A stretch of 64,000 nucleotides of DNA, from positions 21,878 to 85,877 of the forward strand of contig NZ_FNDY01000017.1 of NCBI RefSeq assembly GCF_900099895.1, in the 5' to 3' direction. Position 1 is the stretch's first letter. The number at the start of each line of letters is the position of its first letter. Made by a program: the position numbers and the translations under genes. This document shows, one piece after another, positions 28,706 to 39,127 of this stretch. The notes under the pieces were generated by a model, which saw nothing but the letters and a program-made list of their open reading frames with translations, was not told where the DNA came from and did no database searches. The DNA is from Paenibacillus naphthalenovorans. GTDB taxonomy: Bacteria > Bacillota > Bacilli > Paenibacillales > NBRC-103111.

Positions 28706-29563
28706 TTAACTTTGTGCGTTCGCTCCGGCGACGATCTCCGATATTTCCTGGGTAATCGAAGCCTGACGGGCACGGTTGTACTGAAGGGTCAGCGTAGCGA
28801 TCATCTTCGTCGCATTCTTCGTAGCGTTGTTCATCGCCGTCATCCGGGCTCCGAACTCGCTCGCTTTACCGTCAAGAACCGCGCTGTAAATGAGCGTTTC
28901 CGCATATTTCGGCAGGAGTACTTCCAACACACCCTCGGCAGACGGCTCATATTCGTAGTTCGCCACCGAATCGCTGTTGACTTCCTCAAGCGGCAACAGA
29001 CGCTTCACCTGCGGGATTTGGGTAATGGCATTCTTAAATTCATTGTATACCAGGTACAATTCATCGTAGGCGCCATTCTCAAAATTCGCCACAGCGGAAG
29101 CCGCAACCGACTTAATGTCCGAGAATTGGGGTGAATCCGGCAGCCCCGTCACTTCCTCGACAATTGGGATGTTGCGTCTCTGGAAGAAATCCCGGCCTTT
29201 TCGTCCAATGACGAAAATGGCATACTCGCTTGTAGATTTATGCTTTTCTTTAATGACAGCCATCACTTTACGAAGCACGTTGGCATTGTAACCGCCGGCC
29301 AGACCGCGGTCGGAGGTGATGACAAGATAACCGGTCCTCTTGATCTCGCGGGTTTGCAGCATCGGATGCGTCACACCCTTCGTACCTGCGGCAATACTCG
29401 CGATCACTTCCTTCATCTTATCAGCGTACGGACGTGCTGACTCGGCAGCCTCCTGAGCACGTCTCAGCTTTGCCGCCGCGACCATCTCCATCGCCCTCGT
29501 GATTTGCTTCGTACTTTGTTTTGACTTGATAGAGCGCTTAATTTCGCGCATACCTTTTGCCAT
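28706..29563 (-). CDS. atpG: ATP synthase F1 subunit gamma
   Basis: A 285-residue rotor shaft. N-terminal REIKRSIKSKQSTKQITRAMEM and the C-terminal signature RARQASITQEISEIVAGANA form the coiled coil inside the alpha3beta3 ring. ATG with GAGGTGAGC upstream. A 118-bp gap to atpA contains a perfect hairpin. Confidence 0.96.
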   Translation of the reverse strand: MAKGMREIKRSIKSKQSTKQITRAMEMVAAAKLRRAQEAAESARPYADKMKEVIASIAAGTKGVTHPMLQTREIKRTGYLVITSDRGLAGGYNANVLRKVMAVIKEKHKSTSEYAIFVIGRKGRDFFQRRNIPIVEEVTGLPDSPQFSDIKSVAASAVANFENGAYDELYLVYNEFKNAITQIPQVKRLLPLEEVNSDSVANYEYEPSAEGVLEVLLPKYAETLIYSAVLDGKASEFGARMTAMNNATKNATKMIATLTLQYNRARQASITQEISEIVAGANAQS

Positions 29564-29646
29564 GCCTGCTCACCTCTCTCTCGAAGCCCTCCGGAAGGAG
29601 CGCCATCTTTGGATAAGCCCATTATCGTTGCTTAAAAAGGAATACC

Positions 29647-29668
29647 GAGCTTCTCTTGCGAGAAGCTC
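29647..29668. repeat. Perfect 9-bp hairpin in the atpA-atpG gap
   Basis: GAGCTTCTC and GAGAAGCTC separated by four bases, within a 118-bp intra-operon gap. No T-run on minus. It could protect or process the mRNA between atpA and atpG. Confidence 0.5.
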
Positions 29669-29681
29669 AGTTACCGTTCAT

Positions 29682-31202
<1,521 letters not shown>

Positions 31203-31212
31203 TCACCCCTAT

Positions 31213-31764
31213 CTACAGTGCTTGAGATTGATTCAATGTTCTTTCCAGACGCTTCAGCTTGCCGGACAGGCTGCCGTCGTACAAACGGTCGCCGATGCGG
31301 ACTTGAATACCGCCGAGCAAGCTTTTATCTATAACCGATTCCACGCGGATTTGTTTACCGGTCAATTTGCCGAACGTGGCGGCAATATCGTTTAACTCTG
31401 CTTCGGACAGCTTCACTGGCGTATATACCGTAGCGTTCGCTTGTCCGAGCGCATCGTTTGCGATCTTTACATAAGCTTTTACAAAGGCTTCCAGCGCCTC
31501 TTCGCGTCTTCTCTCAATCAGCAGCTGCAGCGTATTCAATACAGCCTCGGATACGGAGGATTCGAAGATTTGCTTGATCAGCCCAATTTTTACAGCAGCC
31601 TCGATGCCCGGGTGTTTAATCAGCTTCGATAAATCCGCATTTTCTTTCAATACCGAAGCGACCGATACAAGCTCTTGCTCTATTTGAGCTACTTGACCTT
31701 TTTCCCGTGCGACTTCAAACAAGGCTTTTGCATATCTTTTGGCTGCGATCATGTCCTGGCTCAT
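31213..31764 (-). CDS. atpH: ATP synthase subunit delta (peripheral stalk)
   Basis: A 183-residue stator subunit joining F1 to the b subunits. N-terminal helical domain AAKRYAKALFEVAREKGQV and C-terminal GGIQVRIGDRLYDGSLSGKL are characteristic. ATG overlaps the atpF stop by four bases (ATGA). Confidence 0.95.
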   Translation of the reverse strand: MSQDMIAAKRYAKALFEVAREKGQVAQIEQELVSVASVLKENADLSKLIKHPGIEAAVKIGLIKQIFESSVSEAVLNTLQLLIERRREEALEAFVKAYVKIANDALGQANATVYTPVKLSEAELNDIAATFGKLTGKQIRVESVIDKSLLGGIQVRIGDRLYDGSLSGKLKRLERTLNQSQAL

Positions 31765-32246
31765 TGGTTGCCCCCTACTTCTTTCAGGTAGTGCTCAACC
31801 AGCTGTTCCTGAGACTTCTCATCGATTTGCTTCTCGATGATTTTGGAAGCGATCATTACGGACATCGCGCTGACTTGGCTGCGGAGAGCCGCAACGGCCA
31901 GGTTTTTCTCGGTTTCGATATCGCGAAGCGCTTCTTCTTTAATTCTTGCCGCCTCTTCTTTCGCTTGGCGGATGATATCTTCAGCCTGTTTCCCGCTGGT
32001 TACACGGGCCTGCTCGATAATGGCTTTCGCTTCGCTGCGAACTTGCTCAAGAGCGGCCTTCTGTTCGGCGAGGAGCGCATCGGCTTGTTTGCGGTCCTGC
32101 TCTGCGCTTTGCAATTGATCAAGAACGAGCTTTCTACGTTGTTCCATCACGCCCATTAACGGTCCGAAAGCATATTTGCTGATCAGCAGCATCAGGATCC
32201 CGAACGAAATGATGGCGATGATAAAAGAACTGAATGTGAAATGCAT
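31761..32246 (-). CDS. atpF: ATP synthase Fo subunit b
   Basis: A 161-residue stator protein with one N-terminal membrane helix (about 5-25) followed by a long, charged coiled coil (about 30-155) rich in Glu, Gln, Arg and Ala. Overlaps atpH by four bases; a 113-bp gap with a CCGAATG/CATTCGG hairpin (about 32290-32307) separates it from atpE. Confidence 0.94.
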   Translation of the reverse strand: MHFTFSSFIIAIISFGILMLLISKYAFGPLMGVMEQRRKLVLDQLQSAEQDRKQADALLAEQKAALEQVRSEAKAIIEQARVTSGKQAEDIIRQAKEEAARIKEEALRDIETEKNLAVAALRSQVSAMSVMIASKIIEKQIDEKSQEQLVEHYLKEVGGNQ

Positions 32247-32359
32247 CTATACGTCACTCCCTTCAGAGGGGTAATGGCTGAATCATAATCCGAATGAGTA
32301 CATTCGGACAAAAGGAAGGCGTGGAGGCTATAGGCTTCCCCGCCCAAGGTTCAAGCATC

Positions 32360-32596
<237 letters not shown>

Positions 32597-32678
32597 TTAA
32601 AATTGTTCAATTTTGGTTTTGTTATGTTTAATAAAGCGGATAAGGATCTGAATGCCAGCATAAATACCCGTCCGCATA

Positions 32679-33440
32679 TTACTCTTTGTGTTCAATGGCT
32701 TGAGACAAGTAAACCATGGTCAGCGTCGTAAAGACGAACGCCTGAATGGCGCCTACGAACACACTGAAGCCCTGCCAGATGATCAGCGGGAGTATCCCTC
32801 CGATACCAGCCATGAGAATAACGGCGATTAAGACTTCACCGGCGTAGATGTTACCAAATAGACGCATGCCGAGCGTCAAGAGTTTGGAGATCTCCTTGAC
32901 GATATTCAACGGAAACATCACCGCGAACGGTTCGACATAGTGGTGCAAGTAGTGCTTGGTGTTACGTGTAAGTCCCAGATAATGAGTCATGACAATGACC
33001 ATGAGGGCCAGTCCCATCGTAACAGACAAGTCAGCTGTCGGTGATTTCCACCAACCGATCCCGATGTGTTTGCCGGCTTGATGCGCCGCATCGATCTCCG
33101 CTTGCGTTATGCCGAGCCATGGAATCGGCTGCGTTACTTCGGTCACGATGACAAGCGGCAGGCCAAGCATATTGCCGACAAAGATGAACATGATCAGTGT
33201 AATCCCAAGCATAATGAAAGCTTTACCCTTCTTCATGTCCATAGTGCCTGCAATGATATTGTGAACAAACTCGACTAACCACTCCAAGAAATTTTGCATT
33301 TTGCCGGGATTGTGTACGGAAAGATTGCGGGTTCCGGCAATCGCAATGAGCAGTACGATCAAACATGTAACTGCTATGGTAATGATGGTGGAAAGGTCCC
33401 AATCGATTCCTAACCAATTCACTATCGGTAACTCATGCAT
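32679..33440 (-). CDS. atpB: ATP synthase Fo subunit a
   Basis: A 253-residue membrane stator with the proton half-channels. The essential Arg lies in LLTLGMRLFGNIYAGEVL and the C-terminal helix has FSVFVGAIQAFVFTTLTMVY. ATG 33440 (MHELPIVNW) is preferred over TTG 33464 because GGGGTG lies ahead of the ATG and because the product then matches the family length. Confidence 0.95.
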   Translation of the reverse strand: MHELPIVNWLGIDWDLSTIITIAVTCLIVLLIAIAGTRNLSVHNPGKMQNFLEWLVEFVHNIIAGTMDMKKGKAFIMLGITLIMFIFVGNMLGLPLVIVTEVTQPIPWLGITQAEIDAAHQAGKHIGIGWWKSPTADLSVTMGLALMVIVMTHYLGLTRNTKHYLHHYVEPFAVMFPLNIVKEISKLLTLGMRLFGNIYAGEVLIAVILMAGIGGILPLIIWQGFSVFVGAIQAFVFTTLTMVYLSQAIEHKE

Positions 33441-33479
33441 TCTACTAGTTTCACCCCTTTCCAAGGCATGATGGAATAA

Positions 33480-33851
33480 TTATTTTTTAATTGAAATAAT
33501 ACCCAATAGGAGTGTTGCCAACTGTACGAAAATTAATCCTATGATGGTAGTCCATACAGCAATATGTTCCGGTACTTCGTAAGCCCCCCACACGGCAAGC
33601 AAGGAAATCGCGGCTCTTGTGCCGAAGCCGATACCGCCTCTGCGCCTTCTTCCTTCAAGCACCGAATCCGTGAGTTGCCTGATTTTCCACGCCAGATAAT
33701 GGGCATTGACAAGACTGACGATTGTTCCCAGAATCAATCCGGCAAAGTGCGGGCGATATCCAGGCAACAGCGCCCAAGCCATGAAACAGAAAGACAAAAA
33801 AAATATGATAATACGCTGAACCGTTTTCAGGCGGGTCGAAAGTTCATTCAT
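33480..33851 (-). CDS. atpI: ATP synthase subunit I
   Basis: A 123-residue protein with four hydrophobic helices, family ATP_synt_I. It is encoded at the head of many atp operons and is thought to help assemble the c-ring. A basic loop GRRRRGGIGFG separates helices 2 and 3. It overlaps the upstream AtpZ-like gene by eight bases and lies 39 bp before atpB. Confidence 0.85.
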   Translation of the reverse strand: MNELSTRLKTVQRIIIFFLSFCFMAWALLPGYRPHFAGLILGTIVSLVNAHYLAWKIRQLTDSVLEGRRRRGGIGFGTRAAISLLAVWGAYEVPEHIAVWTTIIGLIFVQLATLLLGIISIKK

Positions 33852-34080
33852 TGCCGTCCCCCCGCATGTAGCTTCGGATGATCAGAAAAGCGCCGGCGGC
33901 TCCCGCAAAGAAACCCGCCAACATTCCACCCACAATCCAGAACGGTTCCCCGCCCTGACGTTCGCTCATCCAATTGCCCAGCCAATAACCGGCCAACATG
34001 CAAACGCCCAAATCAATGCCAATGCTGCCCAATAGAGCAACGGCTCGCCACGGATTATCATTGGAATTTTGTCGTTTCAT
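33844..34080 (-). CDS. atpZ: AtpZ/AtpI family small membrane protein
   Basis: A 78-residue protein with two membrane helices (about 14-33 and 45-68), typical of the AtpZ family placed first in atp operons; linked to magnesium handling or Fo assembly in other bacteria. Conserved features are SIGIDLGVCMLAGYWLGNW and GGMLAGFFAGAAGAF. First gene of the operon, about 25 bp downstream of the promoter -10. Confidence 0.82.
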   Translation of the reverse strand: MKRQNSNDNPWRAVALLGSIGIDLGVCMLAGYWLGNWMSERQGGEPFWIVGGMLAGFFAGAAGAFLIIRSYMRGDGNE

Positions 34081-34105
34081 AAGCCTTCCTTATCAATCCT
34101 AGTTT

Positions 34106-34135
34106 ATTTTAGCGGAGTAAAGTCACATTTGTCAA
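34106..34135 (-). promoter_or_regulatory. SigA promoter of the atp operon
   Basis: Minus strand TTGACA (34130-34135), 18-base spacer, TAAAAT (34106-34111). Perfect -35. It lies between the mnaA terminator and atpZ. Confidence 0.7.
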
Positions 34136-34170
34136 TTACGAAGTCTGGTAACCCTTCTGTGATAAAAACG

Positions 34171-34200
34171 AAAAAAACCTTGATATATCAACCTTTTTTT
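34171..34200 (-). terminator. Symmetric terminator after mnaA
   Basis: The 12-bp palindrome TTGATATATCAA is flanked by seven A and seven T that can pair, interrupted by a two-base mismatch; it reads similarly on both strands. It is in the right place to end the mnaA transcript before the atp promoter. Confidence 0.55.
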
Positions 34201-34253
34201 GCATTCCAAACCAAACAGTAGAGATGTATGGTGTAACGTTTGTCATCAGATTG

Positions 34254-35396
34254 TCACGGTTGGAACGGCTCGGGTCTATCCGACCTATGGTTGAAATGGA
34301 AAAGGATAGCTTGCACGATCCGTTCGGACGCCTTGCCGTCGCCGTAAGGATTGGCCGACCGGCTCATTCTTTCGTACATAGCCGTGTCGCTCAGCAGTGC
34401 TTTAGCCCGCTCATATACCCTCTGTTCGTCGGTGCCGACCAGCTCCAACGTTCCCGCGTCGATTCCTTCCGGCCGCTCGGTCGTCTCCCTCAGCACCAGC
34501 ACCGGTACGCCGAATGACGGCGCTTCTTCCTGAAGCCCTCCGGAGTCGGTCAGAATGAGATGCGCATGGGGATAAAAATTGTGGAACTCAAACACATCGA
34601 GCGGATCGATAAGTTTGATCCGGTCATGGCCGCTAAGCAGTTCATAAGCCGGTTCCTTTACAGCCGGGCTCGGATGCACCGGATATACGATCGCGATATC
34701 TTCGAATTCATCGGCCAGACGGCGTACCGCACGGAAAATTTGGCGGTGCGGCTCCCCCTGCGACTCCCGGCGATGTGCGGTCATCAATACCAGGCGTTTG
34801 CCTTGTGCCCATTCAAGCACCGGGTGGGAGAACGACGGGCGAACCGTGTATTGAAACACGTCGGTCACGGTATTCCCCGTAACGAAGATGGAATCTTCCC
34901 GCTTGTTTTCTTTGCGCAGGTTTCCTGCAGACCAGTTCGTCGGAGCAAAGTGGAGATCGGACAGAACTCCGGTCAACTGGCGGTTCATTTCCTCAGGATA
35001 AGGAGACAGCTTGTTCCACGTCCGAAGACCCGCTTCCACATGACCCACTTGGATTTGCTGCATAAACGCGGCGTAGCTCGCCAGAAATGTCGTTAACGTG
35101 TCCCCGTGAACAAGAATCAGATCCGGTTTTTCTTCTTTGAATACCGGATCCAGTCCTTGAAGTACACGGATCGATATTTCATTCAAGGTCTGACGTTCTT
35201 TCATGACGTCCAAATCGTAGTCCGGCTTGATGGAGAATATATCCAGTACCTGATCGAGCATTTGGCGATGCTGTGCCGTAACGCAAACAAGCGACTCGAT
35301 TTGCTCGGGATACTTTTCCAGCTCCTTCACCAACGGAGCCATTTTGATGGCTTCCGGTCTGGTGCCGAAGATGGTGATTACTTTCGTTTTTTTCAT
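34254..35396 (-). CDS. mnaA: UDP-N-acetylglucosamine 2-epimerase (non-hydrolysing)
   Basis: A 380-residue enzyme that interconverts UDP-GlcNAc and UDP-ManNAc, precursor for linkage units and ManNAc-containing wall polysaccharide. GT-B-like fold with N-terminal FGTRPEAIKMAP, HVEAGLRTW, TGNTVTDVF and LTDSGGLQEEAPSFGVPVLVLR. Between upp and the atp operon, the same position as in B. subtilis. It can feed the polymer that csaB modifies. Confidence 0.95.
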   Translation of the reverse strand: MKKTKVITIFGTRPEAIKMAPLVKELEKYPEQIESLVCVTAQHRQMLDQVLDIFSIKPDYDLDVMKERQTLNEISIRVLQGLDPVFKEEKPDLILVHGDTLTTFLASYAAFMQQIQVGHVEAGLRTWNKLSPYPEEMNRQLTGVLSDLHFAPTNWSAGNLRKENKREDSIFVTGNTVTDVFQYTVRPSFSHPVLEWAQGKRLVLMTAHRRESQGEPHRQIFRAVRRLADEFEDIAIVYPVHPSPAVKEPAYELLSGHDRIKLIDPLDVFEFHNFYPHAHLILTDSGGLQEEAPSFGVPVLVLRETTERPEGIDAGTLELVGTDEQRVYERAKALLSDTAMYERMSRSANPYGDGKASERIVQAILFHFNHRSDRPEPFQP

Positions 35397-35434
35397 CGCT
35401 CTCGGCTTCCCTTCCCTCTTCCGAATTCAGCAGC

Positions 35435-36064
35435 TTACTTTGTTCCGAACAGCCGATCGCCCGCATCGCCGAGCCCCGGCACTATGTATCCGTGGTCGTT
35501 CAAATGGTCGTCGATAGCCGCTACATAAAGATCAACGTCAGGATGCGCCTTTTGCACAGCCTGCACACCTTCCGGCGCAGCAATCAGGCACATCAGCTTA
35601 ATCTGCGTGCAGCCCCTTTTCTTCAGCGCTTCGATCGCCGCATTAGCCGAACCGCCTGTGGCGAGCATCGGATCAATTACGATCAGCTCCCGTTCCTGCA
35701 CATCCGTCGGAAGCTTGGCATAGTATTCCACCGGCTCCAGCGTATCCGGGTCCCGGTACAACCCGATATGCCCCACTTTGGCCGCAGGGACCAGCTTCAG
35801 AATCCCGTCTACCATACCGAGGCCGGCGCGCAGAATCGGAATAAGACCCAGCATACGGCCGGAGATCACTCTGCACTCGGCGGTCGTAACAGGTGTGCGC
35901 ACCTGCACCTTTTCGAGCGGAATGTCTCTTGTTATTTCGTAAGCCATCAATGTGGCCACTTCATCCACCAGCTCGCGGAAATCTTTCGTGGTGGTATTCT
36001 CATCCCGAATGTAGGTCAGCTTATGCTGAATCAACGGATGGTCGCAAACAAACACTTTACCCAT
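35435..36064 (-). CDS. upp: Uracil phosphoribosyltransferase
   Basis: A 209-residue salvage enzyme that joins uracil and PRPP to give UMP. The PRPP-binding loop [16 protein letters not shown] and the uracil-binding C-terminus [18 protein letters not shown] are present. ATG 36064 has AGGAGG about seven bases upstream. Preceded by an extended -10 promoter, so it is probably not dependent on glyA read-through. Confidence 0.96.
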   Translation of the reverse strand: MGKVFVCDHPLIQHKLTYIRDENTTTKDFRELVDEVATLMAYEITRDIPLEKVQVRTPVTTAECRVISGRMLGLIPILRAGLGMVDGILKLVPAAKVGHIGLYRDPDTLEPVEYYAKLPTDVQERELIVIDPMLATGGSANAAIEALKKRGCTQIKLMCLIAAPEGVQAVQKAHPDVDLYVAAIDDHLNDHGYIVPGLGDAGDRLFGTK

Positions 36065-36106
36065 GCAAGGTCCTCCTATAACGCTATAAAGCCCAAAATC
36101 TTGTCT

Positions 36107-36112
36107 ATTATA
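36107..36112 (-). promoter_or_regulatory. Extended -10 promoter for upp
   Basis: Minus strand TGGTATAAT: a perfect TATAAT with TG one base upstream. A partial -35 (TTGGGA) lies 19 bases upstream. Leader of about 35 bases. Confidence 0.5.
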
Positions 36113-36280
36113 CCACAACTACCGATACTTATCCCAATCGGGAAAAAAACGCCAACCAACGCAAATGAATCCAAATCAACGTTACGCATTCTACAAACCG
36201 CGTTCCCTGGCTGAGGAGCGGTCTATTGCTATTTGGACACGCCAAGCCTGCCAAAAACGAACTCGCCTGCCGAGATCATA

Positions 36281-36399
36281 AAAGAAAGCGTCTGGAAAAT
36301 TCCATGGACGCCAAAAAAATGATAGTTTATTTCACTTCACTGGCTATCAGCCGTTCATCCCTTGTCTTATAAACCGAATGTACTGCCCCATTTATTATA
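36281..36399 (-). ncRNA. Candidate small RNA unit in the upp-glyA gap
   Basis: The 434-bp gap between upp and glyA has no gene. On minus it contains TGCTATAAT (extended -10, TATAAT at 36394-36399) and, about 100 bases further, a hairpin with GCGTC/GACGC and TGGAA/TTCCA arms (36289-36312) followed by TTTCTTTT. That is a complete promoter-to-terminator unit of roughly 105 nt, separate from the upp promoter at 36107. I recognise no known RNA family. Confidence 0.35.
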
Positions 36400-36451
36400 G
36401 CACAATGTCACCCGTTCTTCTTCTGCAATGATCCACGTGAAACATAAATAT

Positions 36452-36477
36452 GCCGGCTCCTCATATAAAGAGCCGGC
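36452..36477 (-). terminator. Hairpin terminator after glyA
   Basis: GCCGGCTC (36452-36459) and GAGCCGGC (36470-36477) form a strong stem 22 bases after glyA. The T-run that follows on minus is poor (ATATTTATGTTT), so termination may be partial. Confidence 0.6.
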
Positions 36478-36498
36478 CTTTGTTGGTTTTAGCGATCA

Positions 36499-37746
36499 TT
36501 AATACTGAAGTCCGGGATACAGCGGGAATTGTGCCGTCAAATCTTTCACCATACCGCGCACCTTCTCATGCACAGCCTGATCGGACGGATTCTTAAGCGT
36601 AAGCGAAATAATCTTGGCGATGGTTTTCATAGCTTCCTGATTCATACCTCGGGCTGTGGCCGCAGGAGTACCGATCCGAATACCGCTGGTCACGAACGGG
36701 CTGGTCGGATCGAACGGAATGGCGTTCTTGTTTACCGTCACGCCCACTTCATCGAGCAGATGCTCCGCTTCTTTACCCGTCAGGTTCAAGCTGCGAAGAT
36801 CGATCAGCATCAGGTGGTTGTCCGTTCCCCCGGAAACGAGGTTGATTCCTTCCGCCATCAAACCATCTGCCAATGTTTTCGCATTGTTTACAACATTCTG
36901 AGCGTATGATTTGAACTCCGGCTGCAGCGCCTCTCCCAAGGCCACCGCTTTGGCCGCGATGATATGCATCAGCGGACCGCCTTGCGAGCCTGGGAACACC
37001 GCTTTGTCAATCGCGGCAGCCCATGGTTTGCGGCACAGGATCATACCGCCGCGAGGCCCGCGAAGCGTCTTATGCGTTGTCGTTGTTACAAAATGAGCGT
37101 GCGGCACAGGATTTGGATGCAGGCCTGCAGCCACAAGACCGGCAATATGAGCCATGTCCACCATAAACAGCGCGCCGACGTCATTTGCAATTTGCGCCAA
37201 GGCTTCGAAGTCGATGATGCGCGGGTATGCGCTGGCACCGGCTACAATCAAGCGCGGCTTGTGCTTGAACGCCGCTTTGCGGACTTCGTCATAATCGATG
37301 CGGGAATCTTTCTCACTTACGCCATAGGCTGCGAAGTTATACAAAATTCCGGATGCATTGACCGGACTGCCGTGCGTCAGATGACCGCCGTGCGCCAGGT
37401 TCATCCCCAGGATCGTCTCCCCCGGTTGTACCGCAGCAAGGTAAACGGCCATGTTCGCCTGGGCGCCGGAGTGCGGCTGAACGTTCGCATGCTCAGCGCC
37501 AAACAATTCTTTCGCGCGGTCGCGTGCGATATCCTCGACGATGTCGACGTATTCGCAGCCGCCATAGTAACGCTTATTCGGGTAACCTTCCGCATATTTG
37601 TTGGTCAATACGGTACCCATCGCCTCAAGCACCGCTTGGCTGACGAAATTTTCGGACGCGATCAGCTCGATTTTGTCGCGTTGACGACCGAGTTCAAGAT
37701 TCATTGCTTCCACGATTTTCGGGTCTTGTTTGCGAAGAAATTCCAT
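36499..37746 (-). CDS. glyA: Serine hydroxymethyltransferase
   Basis: A 415-residue PLP enzyme that converts serine and tetrahydrofolate to glycine and 5,10-methylene-THF, the main one-carbon source for purines and thymidylate. The PLP-lysine motif [15 protein letters not shown] and the N-terminal [15 protein letters not shown] are present. ATG with AAGGAGG upstream. It is the third gene after a ZTP riboswitch (rpiB-ywlG-glyA), which fits its role in supplying one-carbon units. Confidence 0.97.
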   Translation of the reverse strand: MEFLRKQDPKIVEAMNLELGRQRDKIELIASENFVSQAVLEAMGTVLTNKYAEGYPNKRYYGGCEYVDIVEDIARDRAKELFGAEHANVQPHSGAQANMAVYLAAVQPGETILGMNLAHGGHLTHGSPVNASGILYNFAAYGVSEKDSRIDYDEVRKAAFKHKPRLIVAGASAYPRIIDFEALAQIANDVGALFMVDMAHIAGLVAAGLHPNPVPHAHFVTTTTHKTLRGPRGGMILCRKPWAAAIDKAVFPGSQGGPLMHIIAAKAVALGEALQPEFKSYAQNVVNNAKTLADGLMAEGINLVSGGTDNHLMLIDLRSLNLTGKEAEHLLDEVGVTVNKNAIPFDPTSPFVTSGIRIGTPAATARGMNQEAMKTIAKIISLTLKNPSDQAVHEKVRGMVKDLTAQFPLYPGLQY

Positions 37747-37805
37747 GTAAGTTATCCTCCTTGAATATTACGAGATCTATTTGAATACGAATAGGCGAGT
37801 CCATC

Positions 37806-38387
37806 TCAATCACAAGTTCTGTCGGACGCCTGTGTATCGATCGTATAGACTGCCCGAGCACCCCCGATCAGCTTCGGCCGGGTATAAGCCATCTGCACGT
37901 GCGCCCCGCCGATCTGCCGGATCGACGGCCGCAGCGGCACCGCTACACGCTTCAAATGCATACCGATGAGCGTTCCCCCGATATCCAGTCCCGCATGCGC
38001 CTGAACGGTCTCCACAACAACAGCCTCCTTCAGATGCCTGAAGGCATAGGAAGCCATTGAGCCACCGGCTTTGGGCACCGGTATGACGCTCACTTGTTCC
38101 AGTCCATACCGCAGCATCGCTTCCTTCTCCACAACGAGCGCCCGGTTCAAATGTTCACAGCACTGGTAAACGGGAAAAAAGCCGATCTTCTCCCGCACCG
38201 CTTCTACTCCGGCATAAATTTCCCGGGCCGCCTCTTCGCTTCCCGCTGTGCCGATATGTTTACCGAGCACCTCACTGGTGCTTGTCCCTATGACCAGAAG
38301 CTGTCCCGCTTCTACCCCGCCTGCCTTGACCAGCTCACGGACGATGATTTCTACTTGAGAACGTATCGTAGCCAGGTTTATGTTCAT
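37806..38387 (-). CDS. ywlG: TIGR01440/UPF0340 family protein (YwlG)
   Basis: A 193-residue soluble protein of unknown function conserved between rpiB and glyA in Firmicutes. Recognisable segments are GTSTSEVLGKHIGTAGSEEAA, FQCCEHLNRALV-like sequence (here YQCCEHLNRALVVE) and AHAGLDIGGTLIGMHL. ATG 38387 with GAGG about ten bases upstream, 17 bases after the rpiB stop. Conserved linkage with glyA suggests a role near one-carbon or ribose metabolism, but that is inference. Confidence 0.85.
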   Translation of the reverse strand: MNINLATIRSQVEIIVRELVKAGGVEAGQLLVIGTSTSEVLGKHIGTAGSEEAAREIYAGVEAVREKIGFFPVYQCCEHLNRALVVEKEAMLRYGLEQVSVIPVPKAGGSMASYAFRHLKEAVVVETVQAHAGLDIGGTLIGMHLKRVAVPLRPSIRQIGGAHVQMAYTRPKLIGGARAVYTIDTQASDRTCD

Positions 38388-38404
38388 GACTGCTTTACCT
38401 CGAA

Positions 38405-38863
38405 TTAAGGATGCAGCGCATATTTGTCTTCCAACGCTTTCACTTTGGCAACGCGGTTTTTGTGCCGCTCCCCGTTTGAAAATTCGGTCTCCAGCCAAAT
38501 TTTGACGATTTCCTGAGCTACACCGGGTCCGATGACGCGCTCGCCCATCGCCAGCACATTGGAATCGTTATGCTCGCGGGTCGCCTTGGCCGAGAACAAA
38601 TCGTGTACCAGCGCACAGCGGATGCCCGGCACTTTATTGGCCGCAATCGTCATCCCGATCCCCGTTCCGCAAATCAGGATTCCCCTGTCCACTTCCCCGG
38701 CAACGATTTTCTCGCACACGGCGAGCGCATAGTCCGAGTAATCCACGGAATCGGAGCAGTCACAGCCGCAATTCAGCACTTGATGCCCCATCGACTCAAG
38801 AAACGGAATTAATTCATCCTTTAACCGATATCCTGCATGATCCGCACCCATTGCTATTTTCAT
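38405..38863 (-). CDS. rpiB: Ribose-5-phosphate isomerase B
   Basis: A 152-residue RpiB/LacAB enzyme that interconverts ribose-5-P and ribulose-5-P. N-terminal GADHAGYRLKDEL, catalytic Cys65 in ICGTGIGM and the AKATREHNDSNVLAMG anion-binding segment are intact. GTG 38866 and ATG 38863 are adjacent; the ATG has the better eight-base spacing from GGAGG. First gene downstream of a ZTP riboswitch; ribose-5-P leads to PRPP and purines, which fits that control. Confidence 0.95.
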   Translation of the reverse strand: MKIAMGADHAGYRLKDELIPFLESMGHQVLNCGCDCSDSVDYSDYALAVCEKIVAGEVDRGILICGTGIGMTIAANKVPGIRCALVHDLFSAKATREHNDSNVLAMGERVIGPGVAQEIVKIWLETEFSNGERHKNRVAKVKALEDKYALHP

Positions 38864-38918
38864 CACGTTTGCCTCCTCACTTAGTCATTTCATTATAACC
38901 TAAACAAGCGGTAAACAC

Positions 38919-38966
38919 GAAAAAAGAGCATGACACATGCGCTCTCCGCGCATCGTGTTGCTCTTT
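38919..38966 (-). terminator. Intrinsic terminator of the ZTP riboswitch expression platform
   Basis: AAAGAGCA (38923-38930) and TGCTCTTT (38959-38966) with internal GCGC pairing, followed on minus by six T. Its first arm begins directly after the riboswitch's conserved CCTGGGC, as expected when ligand binding and terminator formation compete. Confidence 0.8.
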
Positions 38967-38967
38967 C

Positions 38968-39043
38968 GCCCAGGCGACCGGCCGTATGTCCCGATGCTCC
39001 ACTGTGGTTTATTCCACTCGTCGCCAGTTACACCGGGCACTGA
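38968..39043 (-). promoter_or_regulatory. ZTP/ZMP (pfl) riboswitch upstream of rpiB-ywlG-glyA
   Basis: The minus-strand RNA shows all hallmarks of the pfl motif in order: P1 5' arm CCCGGT (39032-39037), conserved ACTGGCGA (39021-39028), P2 GTGG...CCAC (39014-39017 with 39004-39007), GGAGC, P1 3' arm ATCGGG (38990-38995), then GCCGGTCGCCTGGGC ending at 38968. GGCGA can pair with TCGCC to make the family pseudoknot. A promoter lies 15-25 bases upstream and a terminator directly after. The class senses ZTP/ZMP, which build up when 10-formyl-THF runs short, and turns genes on. Confidence 0.9.
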
Positions 39044-39057
39044 TGATTGATAAGTTT

Positions 39058-39086
39058 ATCATATCCCATTAAGCGTTTGCTGTAAA
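39058..39086 (-). promoter_or_regulatory. SigA promoter for the ZTP riboswitch-rpiB operon
   Basis: Minus strand TTTACA (39081-39086), 17-base spacer, TATGAT (39058-39063). The predicted start, near 39051, puts the riboswitch at the very beginning of the transcript. Confidence 0.75.
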
Positions 39087-39127
39087 GCCCAACTTCCCGT
39101 ATCGGGACCCTCCGTCGGCTCCTGATG

